Shown here piece after piece: positions 33,654 through 46,720 of a stretch of DNA of 64,000 nt. Position 1 is the stretch's first letter. Every line of letters begins with the position of its first letter. The stretch lies in assembly GCA_029891385.1 (NCBI GenBank), contig CM057228.1:53035783-53099782 (forward strand). Direction: 5' to 3'. Origin of the DNA: Erythroxylum novogranatense. Taxonomy: Eukaryota; Streptophyta; Magnoliopsida; Malpighiales; Erythroxylaceae. The position numbers and the translations under genes were made by a program. A model generated the notes under the pieces. That model saw only the letters and a program-made list of their open reading frames with translations, was not told the DNA's origin and searched no databases.

Positions 33654-36528
33654 TGTTGGCCCCCAAAATTTTTTTCTTCTCTCTCGATAGATGAGCATGA
33701 TTAGGTTAATTTGGGATCTTTCTTGATCAGTTTACGTTAGAATTAAGTAGCCTGTTTATGTTAATGAGATGTATGTTACATAGGTAAATTAGATTAAAGT
33801 TAAAGTGATAGGTTACATAAGGGGTACTTTAGGAAGATCCCTTAAGTGGGAAGGCTTTGAAGGAGGGGAAAAATGGGAAGAGGAATTTTTTGGTTTACAT
33901 TTTCAAAGTCAAAAACGTGATGAGGAAAACAAATAGAATGGAGAAAACATAAAAGTAAGAAAGAAAGTAGAGAGAGTGTCATGGGTTTAGAGGGAGAAAA
34001 GAGTTTCAAGCCAAGTCTTGAGTTTTCTCAATGTTAGAAAGGTTTTTTTAGAGTGATCAAGAAGGGAAAAATATAGAGGAAGATAAGAGCCTTCTTTTGA
34101 ACCAAACATTTTCTCATTTGGGGAAGATTTGAGGTAAGAGCATTTTAAAAGTTTTGGATTTTGGAAGGGGTTTTAGTTTCAAGAGCTTAGAAGGTCCATG
34201 GGTTTAACAGTTCTAGGATCATTTTTATACTTTAGTTCCTTTGGTTTCTCATCTAGAAATTTCTTTTGATTTGGGGGTTTTATTTATGTTAAAAAACGAA
34301 TCAAGAAAGACAAGAGGAGCAAGAGGAGAGGCCTTTTTGAACAAGCCAAAATCAGACTTCAAGGTGGGTATCACTTTTATAGTTAAGTAATAAGTCAATA
34401 AGGGTTTCTGTCAATAAATGACAGCAAACAAATTTTGCAACTACCCCATACATGTGCATATAATGTTTTTGAATGGTACAAGACTATGTTACATGCTATA
34501 CATGAGTGGTGTGATGTTTTCTAAAAAGTTGTCTTTACAAATGATGCATGTTTATGAAAACATTTTTTTCAAGAATGATTTTCAAGATATACGTCAAGCA
34601 TGTGAAAAGCAAGTTTTTATGAGAATTTGCCATTTTGGGCATCAAGCTTTGAAGATTTTGAAAATTTTGTGTTATGTGGGTTTGTGGTAGTCCCTCAAGA
34701 ACCGTCACGTGCACGTTGACTCAAGTATAAGCTTCTCCCGACTGCCCGCTAGTGGCATGGAGCTCCCTCAAGGACTCCCTCAAGAATTTACGACTACACA
34801 GGACCATCACATTGGAAATGTATAGCTTATCATGTTTTGGACTTACCTAAACCATTTGATATGTTTGTGTGTTTAGGACAAGTTGACTTAAGTGATGCAT
34901 TCATGATCTGCATACTCATGAATTTCGGCATTGTAAATGGCTTATAAATGTTTTCTTTTTGTTTGCTTGTTACAAATTATAAAATTGTTACCCACAGGCT
35001 TTAAACTCACCCCCCAATCTCCTCCCACACATTCAGGTGATGAGCAGGATATCTAGTAGGACAAAAGGGCAAGGCAGCACTCCTATGCTCGATATTTTTG
35101 TATTTTCAAACAAGTTTATAAAGCAGGGCTTTAATTGCATTTTGAGCAAATCAGGGATTATGTATCTTTTTGTATTTTGGGATTTGATGTATTAATGTAT
35201 TTGTGGCTTGAAATGCCTACTAAAGCTTTGTAAAACTTTTTATCTTTTTATGCAAATGGAAGATGTTTGCATATTTATTCATGACCCTCTCAAGTTTGTA
35301 CGTTGAAAATTTTTGTGTTTCATAAAGGAAACTTTGCTTTTTGACTTCGGAAAAAATCTGGGTTAACCTAAGCTGATTTAGGCAAAGGTGTCTTATAGTA
35401 AGTCGTAAACCTTTTTGTCATCTTTTCAATGGTAGTTAGCATAAAAATTTTTGGACGCTTGAGCTGAAAGTCAAGGTCCTTTTAAGGGAAGATGTACAAG
35501 AGAGGAGATGCATCTTCTGTCTCTTTTTGCTTCTTCTGTGATGACGTCATCTCCTTCTGGGTTTTCTTTGTGATGACGTCATCTCTTTCTGTGTTTTGTA
35601 TCGTTTGTGTTTTGGCTATCGTCTGTGTTTTGCTTCTTCTATGATGACGTCATCTCCTCTAGGTTTTCTTTGTGATTACGTCATCGCCTTCTGTGTTTTA
35701 TATCATCTATGTTTTCACTATCGTCTGCCTTTTTGCTATCGTCTGTCTTTTGCTATCGTCTGTCTTTTGCTATCGTCTGCCTTTTTTCTATAGTCTACCT
35801 TTTGCTATCGTCTACCTTTTGTATCTTTTGCCTTTTGCTATTGTCTGCCTTTTGCTATCGTCTACCTTTTGTATCTTCTGTTTTTTTGCTATCGTCTACC
35901 TTTTTCTATCATCTGCCTTTTGCTATCGTCTTCCTTTTGCTACCTTTTGCCTTTTGCTATCATCTGCCTTTTGCTATCGTCTGCCTTTTGTTATCATCTG
36001 CCTTTTGCTATCATCTGCTTTTTGCTATCGTCTATGTTTTGTTATCGTCTGTGTTTTGCTGACGCGATATCTTCTGTGTTTTACTAACGCACTATCTTCT
36101 GTGTTTTGCTGACGCGTCATCTTCTGTGTTTTGCTGACGTGTCTTCTTCTGGGTTACTGTTCATAAACGTCTTCTGGGTTATTGTTTATGAACTTCTTCT
36201 GTCTTTTGCTTCTCCTATCATTCGCCTTCCCCTATCTTCTGTTCCTTTTCCAACCCCTTTCAGGAAATAGAATCCGACCTTAGGGTCTTCCTCAAAGTTG
36301 TAGGTCTTTAAGCCTTCTTCGAACTCGTCTTAAGAGGATCTTAACCTGATAATCCTAATGACAGTTATGCTAGTTGTCCCAAGACTATGCAAAACGATTA
36401 AGGTCAACATCTGCTCGGAAAGAGTAAAAGTAAGTCCTCCTAGTGGGGGCACGTCACCTTTGCGGGACACAGGTCCAGATGTCACTTAGGACGTCAGGCT
36501 TGTGACTCTCAAGTGCGGGTGTCCAACA
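33654..36528 (+). repeat. 3' LTR of the Tekay-type element
   Basis: 2,875 bp, homologous to the 5' LTR along its length, ends CCAACA. The TGACGTCA array is at about 35,530-35,685 and the 17-bp minisatellite at about 35,705-36,060, the latter with more units than in the 5' LTR. Long overlapping open frames at 35,596-36,112 are minisatellite artefacts. Confidence 0.94.
35705..36060 (+). repeat. 17-bp minisatellite in the 3' LTR
   Basis: Same unit as at 23,690-23,970 but a longer array, so the two LTRs differ in copy number. Confidence 0.9.
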
Positions 36529-36533
36529 CTAGA

Positions 36534-39130
36534 CCTTTGAGCCATTTCTTTTTTCCAAAATTGACAATACTAGACTGCTACTAGATTGCCTTAGAAGCTA
36601 GGTCTCCTCAGTACCTGAAAAATAACATTTGCAATTTTGATGAGTTTTGCGAACTCAGTGAGTGAACTATCATCGATGTGCTCACTCGAGTCAAAAGACA
36701 ACATCACAAGTATACAACCAAATTCACAGGTATATCACATTAGCTTCAATCAATTCCCATACAATTTTGTATACCAAATCACACTATACATTATATCTCA
36801 ATGAGCACATTATAATACAAAGATGTCATATAATCTTTTCATAACAATCCAATCCTTCACCTCAATCATTCATATCATCAACATGCATACAAGTATTTCA
36901 TATCACTATATCAACACAATTCAGTACTTTTTTTGTTTTCCATTATCATTCACATGTACACAAACATAGTATAACATTATATCAACTCAATTTAATCACT
37001 TTACAATGGTTCACATGATACATGTAAAGATATATATGCAGTGCACATGAGACTCCACTTTCAATTTTATTTTTTTTATGACCGAGTGCCTATTTAACTG
37101 TCCCATATTTGATGTGGATATTGGGCTCATTTCAAATATTGTCCCGTACCTGTGGCTCTATGTGCACATTTATGAGCTTTAAGCTCTTTTTCATACTAGT
37201 CACAACTCCTTTATCTAATCATGCATATCAATGTAATGAAAACGCATCAAATCACATATTATGCTATCAATAATTCTCGTTCAATGTGCATAGTCATATA
37301 GCACATTCATCGGACCTAAGTCCGATATTTAACATATAGTTAAGAATACAATTTCTATATTCACATTCAATTTGCAAACATTTCCAATACAACCCCAAAT
37401 ATTAAAATTGTTAGACAATTGGTGTTTCAGAATTATCACAATCATATTAGTAACAGTTCAGTATCTAACAGTTAATTAAAAACAATTCAAATATAGTAAG
37501 TAAACATCTAGGTTAACTCACAATATGATCTAGATAGCTATTGCCTTGACGAGTCGCCAATGTCTGGGTGTGTTGTGCTTCTAAATCATGCAATACACAC
37601 ATATGTACACATTACTAACTTGTTTAAATAAATATGTACTCAATCATACATATGTATATGTGTTTTGTTCAATGTACGCCCAATTGACTATCCCGGGTAT
37701 ATAACCTTATTCATAAATCTTGCTCATTCATTCATTATATCTTGTATATAACTCGTTTGCAATTAGGTTATGCTTTAGGTAAATTTGATTACCCTAAATC
37801 CATAAATTCTTTCTAAGCATTAAATATTCACCCAATTTCCCAATTCTCATTCAATCCTACCTAATTCATTTCTTATTTCCTTTGAATCACATTTTCATTC
37901 ACATTAACATCTTTATACCATTAACAACTCATACTTCTTAAATTTATATACATTGATATCAATCATTCCATTCCTTAATTTATATCCTCAATTAACAACT
38001 TAAACTTGTTAAACACGTAATCACTTAATTAAGCAACTTTCTAGGTTCATTCAAGCCCCAATCAAGTCTAATTACACCATTATAATGTGTCTTAACCTTA
38101 TATAGTCTAATAATTTCCTAAAACCAACCTTTTATCCTTCCAAAGTATTTCCCAAGATTGTGGGAAGGAGCCTTATAAATCCTACAATCGTGGGATGAGT
38201 AAATCGAAGGTTCACTTACCTATAACCTTCATTTTGTTTCCAATTTCACTCTTTCATACTCTATCCAACACACCTTCACCAAAGTCCATCAATTTCACTT
38301 CAATTATAACTTATTCATTTTCAACCCCTTATCAAATTCATGTCTAAATCCAATTCAAGAATCATTCATTAGACAACTCACAAATTATTATCTTTCATAA
38401 ATCAAAATTAAAACAAAAACTATCATTCACTATCAATCATGTATCCTAGTTCCGCTTCCATTTCAAGATCACTATGTTAACACCTTTCTTTAACATAAAT
38501 TCACCTTCATTATACCTCAAATCCTAATCTATGTCATCCATAAAACAATCCATAACCTATTATTCATACATTAATAACACAATAGAAAATTATCTAAGTT
38601 GATCCAGAAATTTCCAACATAATTCATCATCAATATCATATACAATTCATCCTAATTTCATCATCATAAATTCTCTATTATAACATGCCATAAATATCAA
38701 TCTTTTACTTACTTGTCTAGGCCAAATTCCAGCTCAAAGATCAAGCTAATTCAGCTCTCCATGCATGCACAAATTATCACGAATTTAAGGTGGGAATTGA
38801 ATGGATTTTGGCTAGGATCAAAGGTTATAACAAGAACAACTATGTTCTGATTCTTTACCTAACTTTGTGAAGGTAAAAGCATGGATTTTGGTGTAGCAAT
38901 TTAGAAGAATTAAATCAAAAATGCAGAGCTAGGAGATGGATGTATGTTTCGATGGAGAGAAATAAGAAAGAAGAGGAATATAGTAGAAACTTTCTAATAA
39001 GGTGTCATTAATTTGTATTAACATGTGTCCTTAAGCATGCTATCCACTTATCATCTTCCTAAGCCACCAAATGTCACCTAGTTATTAGTCCATTTGTACT
39101 CCACGATCAATGTCATTTGTCAATTAATTA
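36534..39130 (-). repeat. Middle segment of the outer solo LTR
   Basis: It continues the LTR begun at 21,326, with 'cctttgagccat' joining to the left piece across the Tekay insertion. It includes the palindrome-poor counterpart of the 'ctgtcccat' and 'gagcttt' blocks (37,090-37,190). No coding regions. Confidence 0.85.
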
Positions 39131-42100
39131 TGTAGCGCCCCTTACCTAAGGATACGCACCGGAGCATCCGAAGGTCATCCCGGCACATACCCTAGGATAA
39201 GGGCACGCTACGTTCAATCACTACATTCGCTTCACATGGCATGGTATCATAATTCACTTACTAAGTATCATAAAAAAACCACAATATTTTGAAACCAACT
39301 TTTTCCTCAATTCATTTCATAAAAACCCGATTGTCTACATTGTGACTTTCAACAATCTCCATATGTACATCATCAAAACCTAATACAATAGTACTACATG
39401 AATGAGGAAAATAAGTATAATCTAACTAATATGTCCAAAAATCCCAAATGACCGACCTTTGATCCATGACTTCTCTTGCCAATTACAATCTATACAACAC
39501 TAGAGCCTCTCAAAAGCTAGAGTCGTCCCTCGGTTCTGAAAAGACAACGTTGCAATTTTGATGAGTTTTGTGAACTCAATGAGATAACCATCATCGATGG
39601 TTCACTCAATTCATGCAACACATCAATTCATATCACAGTTATTTCACAATTATGCATTTCACGTAAGTAACACATTTTCACTTAAGCATAAACAATTTGT
39701 GCATTTCGCTTTATCCAACATAATTAACAAGATGCGTATGAAATGCTCATGAGATACTTTCCAATTGTTACATTGTTGTGACCGAGTGCCTGGACTATTC
39801 CGTATCTATTTTGGATACCGGGTTCATTACACGTTGAGCCTGAGGCTCTGAAACACTTTTGAACTCGAGGCTCAATTTCATTCGTTGAGCTTTAAACTCT
39901 AATCGTTGGCTACTGTAGTCATAAATTCCATTATCTGATTATGCATTCATGAATGGAATGCATGTAACACAATCAATCACTTGATAAAACACATAGGTCT
40001 CACATTCACATTCATTCATTATTCAAAACCTAATTATAAGCAAACAATAATTGAGAGAAACCATCTAGGTTACTCACGAGTTGGTCCCAAAGCTAATTCC
40101 TGGAAGTGACGAAAACGTCTGGAAGTTGACGTTCTAGTTGTTCCTCTATAACAAATAACATGCACATATATCACAATTTGCACAATTAAGAGTATTCAAT
40201 AATGCACATGCATCAAAAGAATTATGTACAATGCATGTTCATGACAATTCCGATTATCCTCCCATCAATGTCATCGCAAAACAATCAAATATCAAAACTC
40301 ACTTAACTAGCATTTGTTCGTAGGGTGTATACCTCAACAAGCCATATGAATCCAATTTCATAACCAAATGAGCCATTTCAGATTTTTCTCCAAACTATGA
40401 CTTTTGGTATACTGTTCTTGATCGTTACGACAATGAAAATAAAGAAATTTGACAGTACTCCCTTATAGAAAAGTGTTCCTCAATGTCTTATCTTTCTAAT
40501 GACACCAAAAGCATTCAATTTGGTTTAGTAGTGTGAATTCCAAATATCTCCGAACTGCGTTTATTCCGAGACAGTACTCTACACTCTACTTTCATTCAAA
40601 AATTGAAACTCTTAGAGTCTAATTCAGAATTTTATTTCTCATATAATTTTTAGCCCTATGTTTCTAGTTTACTCCGAATAAAAAATCATCTCATTTGGAA
40701 CTCTACAGATCAAGATATCATCAAAATTCTAAAGTATATTAAGTAGAATAACACTAGTTCATACTATTTAAGGGTACACTCACTGTACCCGTTCTACTTT
40801 TTCACTCAATCTTTCTCAATTTGCTTCAGAGGGCTTTGATTTTTGGAGAGATGTAGAAAATTTTCTTACGAATCCAATGGTTTAAGAATCAAGTCATTTG
40901 GATGTCTAGAGAGGAAGTTATGACCAAAAGAAGCAACAATGTTCATGACCTCAATCGTCTTACTTTGCTTCGTCTTATTTTGTACAGTAACTTCATCTCA
41001 CTTTGTACAGTAACTTCGTCTCACTTTGTACAGTAACTTCATCTCACTTTGTACAATAACTTTATCTAACTTTGTATAGTAACTTCGTCTTACTTTGTAT
41101 AGTAACTTCGTCTTAGTTTGTACAATAATTCCGTCTTACTTTGTACAATAACTTCATCTTACTTTGTACAATAACTTCGTCTTACTTTATACAGTAACTA
41201 AGACGATGCAACATTACAACTTGTAATGCTCGTATCTCTCAACTCCGATATCCAAAATTTGCAAACTTTATACTGTTGGAAAGCTGGAAAGATCATCTAT
41301 AACTTATGAAAGATAATTTTTCCAAAATCTATCTAGATCAAACCAGATTTTCTCCCGAAGTTAGAACACGAATTTTACATTCATCTTCCAATGTACTGCA
41401 CCCAATTATCACTTCATGACAAATTTTGAGATTCTTAGAGACAGAATTGAAATTCAATGTCTTCATACAAACTATAGCCATATATCTCTAGGTTAATCCA
41501 AATTAAGAATAATCTCATTTGGACAACTAGAGAACACGTTATGGCTACAAAACTGAAGCATATTCAGCGAACATTTTCCAGATTTTCAAACCTTCATCAT
41601 TTCACATCTAACTAATCTTCTACCTAAATTGTCTCTTCCATTACATCTCTATAAGACATTATACATCAATAATGATCATTCACAATAATACGACATGACA
41701 TTTACAAAGATATTGCATCATTTGAGTCTCATTTTAACAATACCTGTAACATTTAAAGCATAACTTACTTGATTTCACTTCAATTTCTTCAAAACAACAC
41801 TAGTTTTAACTCCCAAGTACCACTTGTGCATCAACTTGAAGGGGGTAAGGAAGGTTTTTTTTCCTTAGGGTGGAAGATACAAATAGCAAAGTGGCTTGGT
41901 GTAGGAAGGAAAGCAAAGAAATCTCTTAGAAGGGGTTAGAAGGAAAACTCTGCATGTAGGAAGGAAACTTAAAGAAGATGACCATCAAAAATGAATCTAG
42001 ACATATAACTTAAATTTTCAACTGTCAGAAACAGTAACCTACATCTTAGCAAAGTACCAAGCCTAAGTGACACATGTCACTTTCTTCATATCTAAGCTCT

Positions 42101-42510
42101 AACTTAGTTTTCTTTGAAACTAATTCCCTTAACTTTCGTCTTTGCAATTCAACTATCTCCAAAACTCCATTCGATGCCTTTTTCCTATTTTTTCAAAATT
42201 TTCCAAAAATTTATTCCTAAATTTACCAAAGTTCCCAAAATTCTCTGAAAATTTCACGTCAACAATTACACTCTCCAAATCATTTTTTTTAACATAAGCA
42301 ACCACAATTTTCAATAGAACCCATGTTTATAAACAATTTTACCGGAAAGTGTCAATGAATACATATACAATTATTTTCATGTGCCATAACCTCACTATTC
42401 ATATGTATGTGTATAACATAATATGCATGAGCATGCAATTACATTTCTATGCTCTCATTAATCACCCACATTTACCATTCTAATCTTCCCACAGGTAATG
42501 GGATGTTACA
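39131..42510 (-). mobile_element. Solo LTR (3.4 kb) nested in the outer solo LTR
   Basis: It starts TGTAGCGCCCC and ends GGGATGTTACA, flanked by the perfect duplication aatta (39,126-39,130; 42,511-42,515). 3,380 bp, no coding region, minus orientation as read from the TGTAACATCCC start at its right end. It contains the 23-bp minisatellite at 40,955-41,206 and the shared 'gttgcaattttgatgag' and 'catcatcgatgg' blocks near 39,550-39,600. Confidence 0.95.
40955..41206. repeat. 23-bp minisatellite in the nested solo LTR
   Basis: About ten tandem units of 23 bp built on 'tttgtacagtaacttcgtc' with transitions (c/t, a/g) between units. Not found in the sister LTRs of this window. Confidence 0.9.
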
Positions 42511-42515
42511 AATTA

Positions 42516-42943
42516 GCTATGCCAAATATCACTCATTCATCTATGTCAAATATCACTTATTAATAGGCTTGATCATCCTAATTTTCCATGTATCCATTTA
42601 TCTTACCACTTGACAATTTTCCTAGACTAAATGCATATTTTAATTCATCAATTTTCCAATTGTACCAAATTAATTCTAAATTTACTACTTGTAATTAATC
42701 AAACCAAAAATGCAAGGTATAAACAACACACAATGCACATCATGATTGTTTTAACCTTTTTATACTCCGAAATAAGTCCATTGAGTGCATTTATATTCTT
42801 TGCAATGTATACTAAATCATAATTCATGTGTGTATGATATTAATATATATGTGAATGACATGTAATTCATGAATTTTCAATGACATAGCTTATATGCAAA
42901 AATTTAGGGTTCTAATCGCTAATTTAAAAAACCGACTATTACA
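42516..42943 (-). repeat. Right-hand segment of the outer solo LTR
   Basis: The last 428 bp of the LTR whose other parts lie at 21,326 and 36,534, ending ATTACA before the tgaat duplication. The small frame at 42,631-42,822 has no recognisable product. Confidence 0.85.
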
Positions 42944-42948
42944 TGAAT

Positions 42949-45530
42949 ACTCCTAGTTACTCAATTAGTCCATCATTTTAATTGGATATTTCCACCATTC
43001 TTAACTTCAACCTGTTTACTTGATTTGAATGGAATAGACTGAACTCTATGCTTAGTTATTCACACTTTTTTTTTCTTTTTATGGGATCACAAAAGTACTT
43101 AAAAAGAATTCACATTTAACTTAATTATATATAAAACTTATATAAAAAGTATTTTAGAATAAATCAAGTATCCATTGTAAAAATTGATAAGGAAAATTGA
43201 AATCAACTTGATCACCAAAGCTCATAACTAGCATCCTAAATAGATCAACTTGCAATAACAATCAAACTCATAGTGAACTATCTCCATTAATAGTCTTTCA
43301 AAGTTAAAATTTTCTAAAATTTGTCCCTATTTAGTTACTCATATAAAATTTGATAAGCATAGGCACCTAAATCCCCTTACTTAGGTTGTACAATATCATG
43401 CACATAATATGTAAAGAAAAATAAAAATAAAAAAACAAGGAAAGGAAACACAAAATAAAAGAATCAATTCTTCCCTGACATAAAATAAGAGAGCATTGCT
43501 AGACTTTTTGAATTTTCTCAATAACCATTTCTCATTAATTGTTTTCATGCTCAATCATGATGTAACACAAATCAAAAGATAATAACAATAACGATCATAT
43601 CAAACTTAGGTTGGTAAGGGGCTCGATGTTAGATCATATGGGCATATGTAAGAAGCCTAAAAGTTGACCACTTCATCAACTGATATCATGTCTACTAAGT
43701 TGCTCAGTAATGGCTATGCAAGTGTTAGTTTAGTCTCTCCATATGGCTCAATTTCTTGCCCTAACTTTGCAACAATTAGCTCTGTCCCTTTATGACCTTT
43801 GATCTTTATCTTAGGCTTTATAATTATTAGCTATAGGGGGAAAATTGATACTGATAATATCTCAACAACTATAAGTTGCGCCAACCTTACTATCTTGTCT
43901 TAAATCCTATGTATATATTGCTTAACATATGTTATAGTGAGTGGCATGTGTGCTGTTGGTGGTATAGGTGCTCTTTCCTACTTCTCTTTATATGTGTATG
44001 TCTTTCCCTAGTCTTGGTAGTGCTCTGATGACTGAAAAGTGTTGCCCACGCGCATCCATTTATAGCTCGACCATCCTTATTGCCCTCAAAATTTCCATAC
44101 TGATTAGGAGGGGACTGTAAATAACCATCAAATCTCGCCCATCACCTAAGCTCGTAGTTTTTTCAACAATTGGTTTATAATTAACTTGACTCTAATTGCA
44201 CCAAATTGGTTATAGTCGAAATGATTGGATGCCCCCTTACTGTAATTATATTATTAAGTCATCATCCAAAACAAATTTCCTCTCATCCAATTGAAACATA
44301 CATATGAGCTATATCACTCACTCCCAATACATTGGCTCTCAAATATTAAAAAAAACTCTAGCCAACTGTCAAAATCCACCATCCTGTGCAACTTTGTCCA
44401 AAAATATTTCTCTCTTAAGATTCCAAAATCTATATATTGTGAGACCACAAAATTTTTTTGTTTAAAGGGTTTGATATTGCTTAACTGAAGCTCAATCGTG
44501 AAGTGGAGGAGCGGATGATTGGGTTGTTCCCTATATGGAACATTAGTTAGGAAATTTGCAACAAGTGGGTGCTAGGACTCTGGATCTATATGAGCATCCT
44601 CTTATAAGGTAAAAGTTTTATATCTCTACTTTTTGCGGCAATATTGCTCTTTGTCCCACTTATATTGTGCTATAGATATCATATGACTTGTCATAAGTTA
44701 TAGTTAACCTAAAAAAAGAAAAAAAGCCACCAATCATAATAATCATGTTCTCATATTTTTATATAAGGTAAGCATAAAGTGAGTCCATTATAGTACCCAA
44801 CATCAATAGTATTTCAATTAAAAATTTTGCAACCATTAAAATTAAAACATCTCTATATGAAATTAGGTCCCAATTAACTCCTTAATTAAAAAAAACCAAC
44901 AACTCACCAGAATTCCATAGCAAATTAACCTCAACATTTAATATGCCACTCATATCCATTCATAAACAAAACGACCTTGTTAAATTTTAGAGTTTACTCT
45001 TTAATTTAATCAATATCCTATAGAAATTTATCCTTAAATCCCAAATTTAACCATTCATTAATCAAAATAACAACTATTAGCATTTAAAAAGTGATAAACC
45101 ATTCTAATTAAATAAGGAACAACAATTGGACATGCCAAGAAAGTCCAAAATTAAACATTTTCATCCTATAAATTCATAAAATCAAAACTTGAATTTAGGA
45201 AATAATTTATGTAAAATAATCCTAAACAACTCTTCCATAATGGATTTCCAAAATTCAAAATAAGCAAGTCATAAATTCACCTCCAATAAATCTATATTGA
45301 GTACTATATGAAGAGTAAATGATGGGGGAGCATTTTTAGAAGAATAACAAAGATGACTACAATTCCATGTCTAGTAATATGATATAATTGAAGTAGGTAG
45401 GTTGAATTAGTTAAAGAATTTAAGGAAAACTAGGTTTGATCAAGAGGAGATGGAGAAGAAAGCTAGAAAAAAGTGACGTGTCTGCATGCCCAAAAGCATC
45501 CTATATCGTGATTGAACATGGCTTATACAT
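42949..45530. other. AT-rich host of the nest, probably Athila/Tat spacer
   Basis: It continues the sequence broken at 21,320. No open frame of note; the frame at 44,291-44,488 has no known match. Position beside the gag-protease remnant suggests element spacer, but I see no direct protein similarity here. Confidence 0.35.
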
Positions 45531-46720
45531 TACTATATAGAGATACTATGTTAATGACACAAGTGCAAAATGATTCAGTGTTTAAGGTACATAAGATTTA
45601 CATAATGGCCATATGGGTGCGTATTAGGGTAGATATAGGTCAATGCTTGTAAAACACAAAGGTTACACGAAGGAGATATGGTCTTGTGTTGGTTTAGTGA
45701 AGAAACACCAAAAGAAACATAAACAACATGAAACCAACATAGTCTTAATGATAGATGTAGTTTATACTATGTTTTGATAGGTGTTTGAGTGTGTTTATAC
45801 CGTGTTTATTAGATGATTGTTACATGTATAAGCTTAGAATTATGCTAATATGAGTGTTTATTTAAATTCTAAGTGTTTGTATGGTTAAGAGCATGTTTTC
45901 ATTCTTATTTATATATTTCTTGAGGTGTTTGATGTATTTGTTAATGTTGGAAATCAGATAGGTGAAGAACAAGAGATACATGGAGCTGCATAGGCTAGCT
46001 GACAGAAGAGATTTACTTAGAGTCACAATCGTGACAACACATGCATGATCTTGACAGAGAGAAAATTCACTGAGTTTGTCACATTCATGACAGGGACTTC
46101 CCAGGTGTAACTTTTTCCATCTATTTTAGAGCTCGATGGCATTTTTGGAACTGATCAAAGGTTGAAAACCTTAGTTACACCCCCTAATACCCTTTGGGAC
46201 TATTTAAGAACCTTATGAATCCTTAAAAAGTAGCCGTTATCTTGTACAAATAGATCAAAAAAGGAAGATTGAGAGAGACTTAAGAAATTTTCGGATTCAG
46301 TTAGGGACAATTGGTTAGGTCTTAAGAAAGAGTAATCAATCCCTTAGGAAATCTATGATCAACACATAATTGGATCAATTAGAGTTGAGGGAACAAAATA
46401 ATGAAAGAATAAATCCTAAACATTCATCCTTGATCAACCTTACATTAATTTAGCAGCTCACTTATTATTTGATATTTTATTGATTTTATTTAATTGCTTT
46501 AATTTCTGTTATTATTTTTCACTCATATCATATTTTATTACCTTAGACAAAGTTAGATTCAATTCTTTCTAGTTAGTTCCTCCTGGGATCAATACCTTTT
46601 AATATTACAAGTTACGATCCATATACTTATGGGTATTGAGAGTTCTATTATATATAAAACTTACTTAACACCTAACGTGCCCTATGTTAAGATAGTGTTA
46701 ATTAAAATTTGAAATTCATT
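45531..46720 (+). repeat. Second copy of the unassigned dispersed repeat
   Basis: It shares layout with 9,251-9,884/19,624-20,800: a 'gtcacaatcgtgac'-type tract (46,021-46,100), then a purine-rich stretch, then the block 'cctcctgggatcaat' at 46,585. The similarity is by pattern and short strings only; ends and duplications were not found. Confidence 0.35.

Larger units (their letters stand above)
21638..36528 (+). mobile_element. Tekay/Del-type Ty3/Gypsy chromovirus element, decayed, carrying a solo LTR in gag
   Basis: LTRs start TGTTGGCCCCC and end GTCCAACA. The flanks ctcga (21,633-21,637) and ctaga (36,529-36,533) are a 5-bp duplication with one mismatch. Length is 14,891 bp, of which 4,330 bp are a later solo LTR plus duplication. 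Plus-strand order: 5' LTR, primer site, gag, protease, RT, RNase H, integrase, chromodomain, polypurine tract, 3' LTR. The C-terminal chromodomain and protein wording place it in the Tekay/Del lineage of chromoviruses. Many stops and at least one frameshift in RT make it inactive. Confidence 0.95.
21326..42943 (-). mobile_element. Solo LTR (about 3.3 kb) split by two later insertions
   Basis: The outer ends are TGTAACATC at 21,326 and ATTACA at 42,943, flanked by the perfect duplication tgaat (21,321-21,325; 42,944-42,948). Its own sequence is 21,326-21,637, 36,534-39,130 and 42,516-42,943, about 3,337 bp once insertions and their duplications are removed. Orientation is minus: blocks such as 'gcaattttgatgag' and 'cgaactcagtgag' (36,633-36,663) read as in the minus-strand solo LTR at 39,131. 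No internal coding region of its own is present, so recombination between its two LTRs presumably removed it. Confidence 0.88.
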
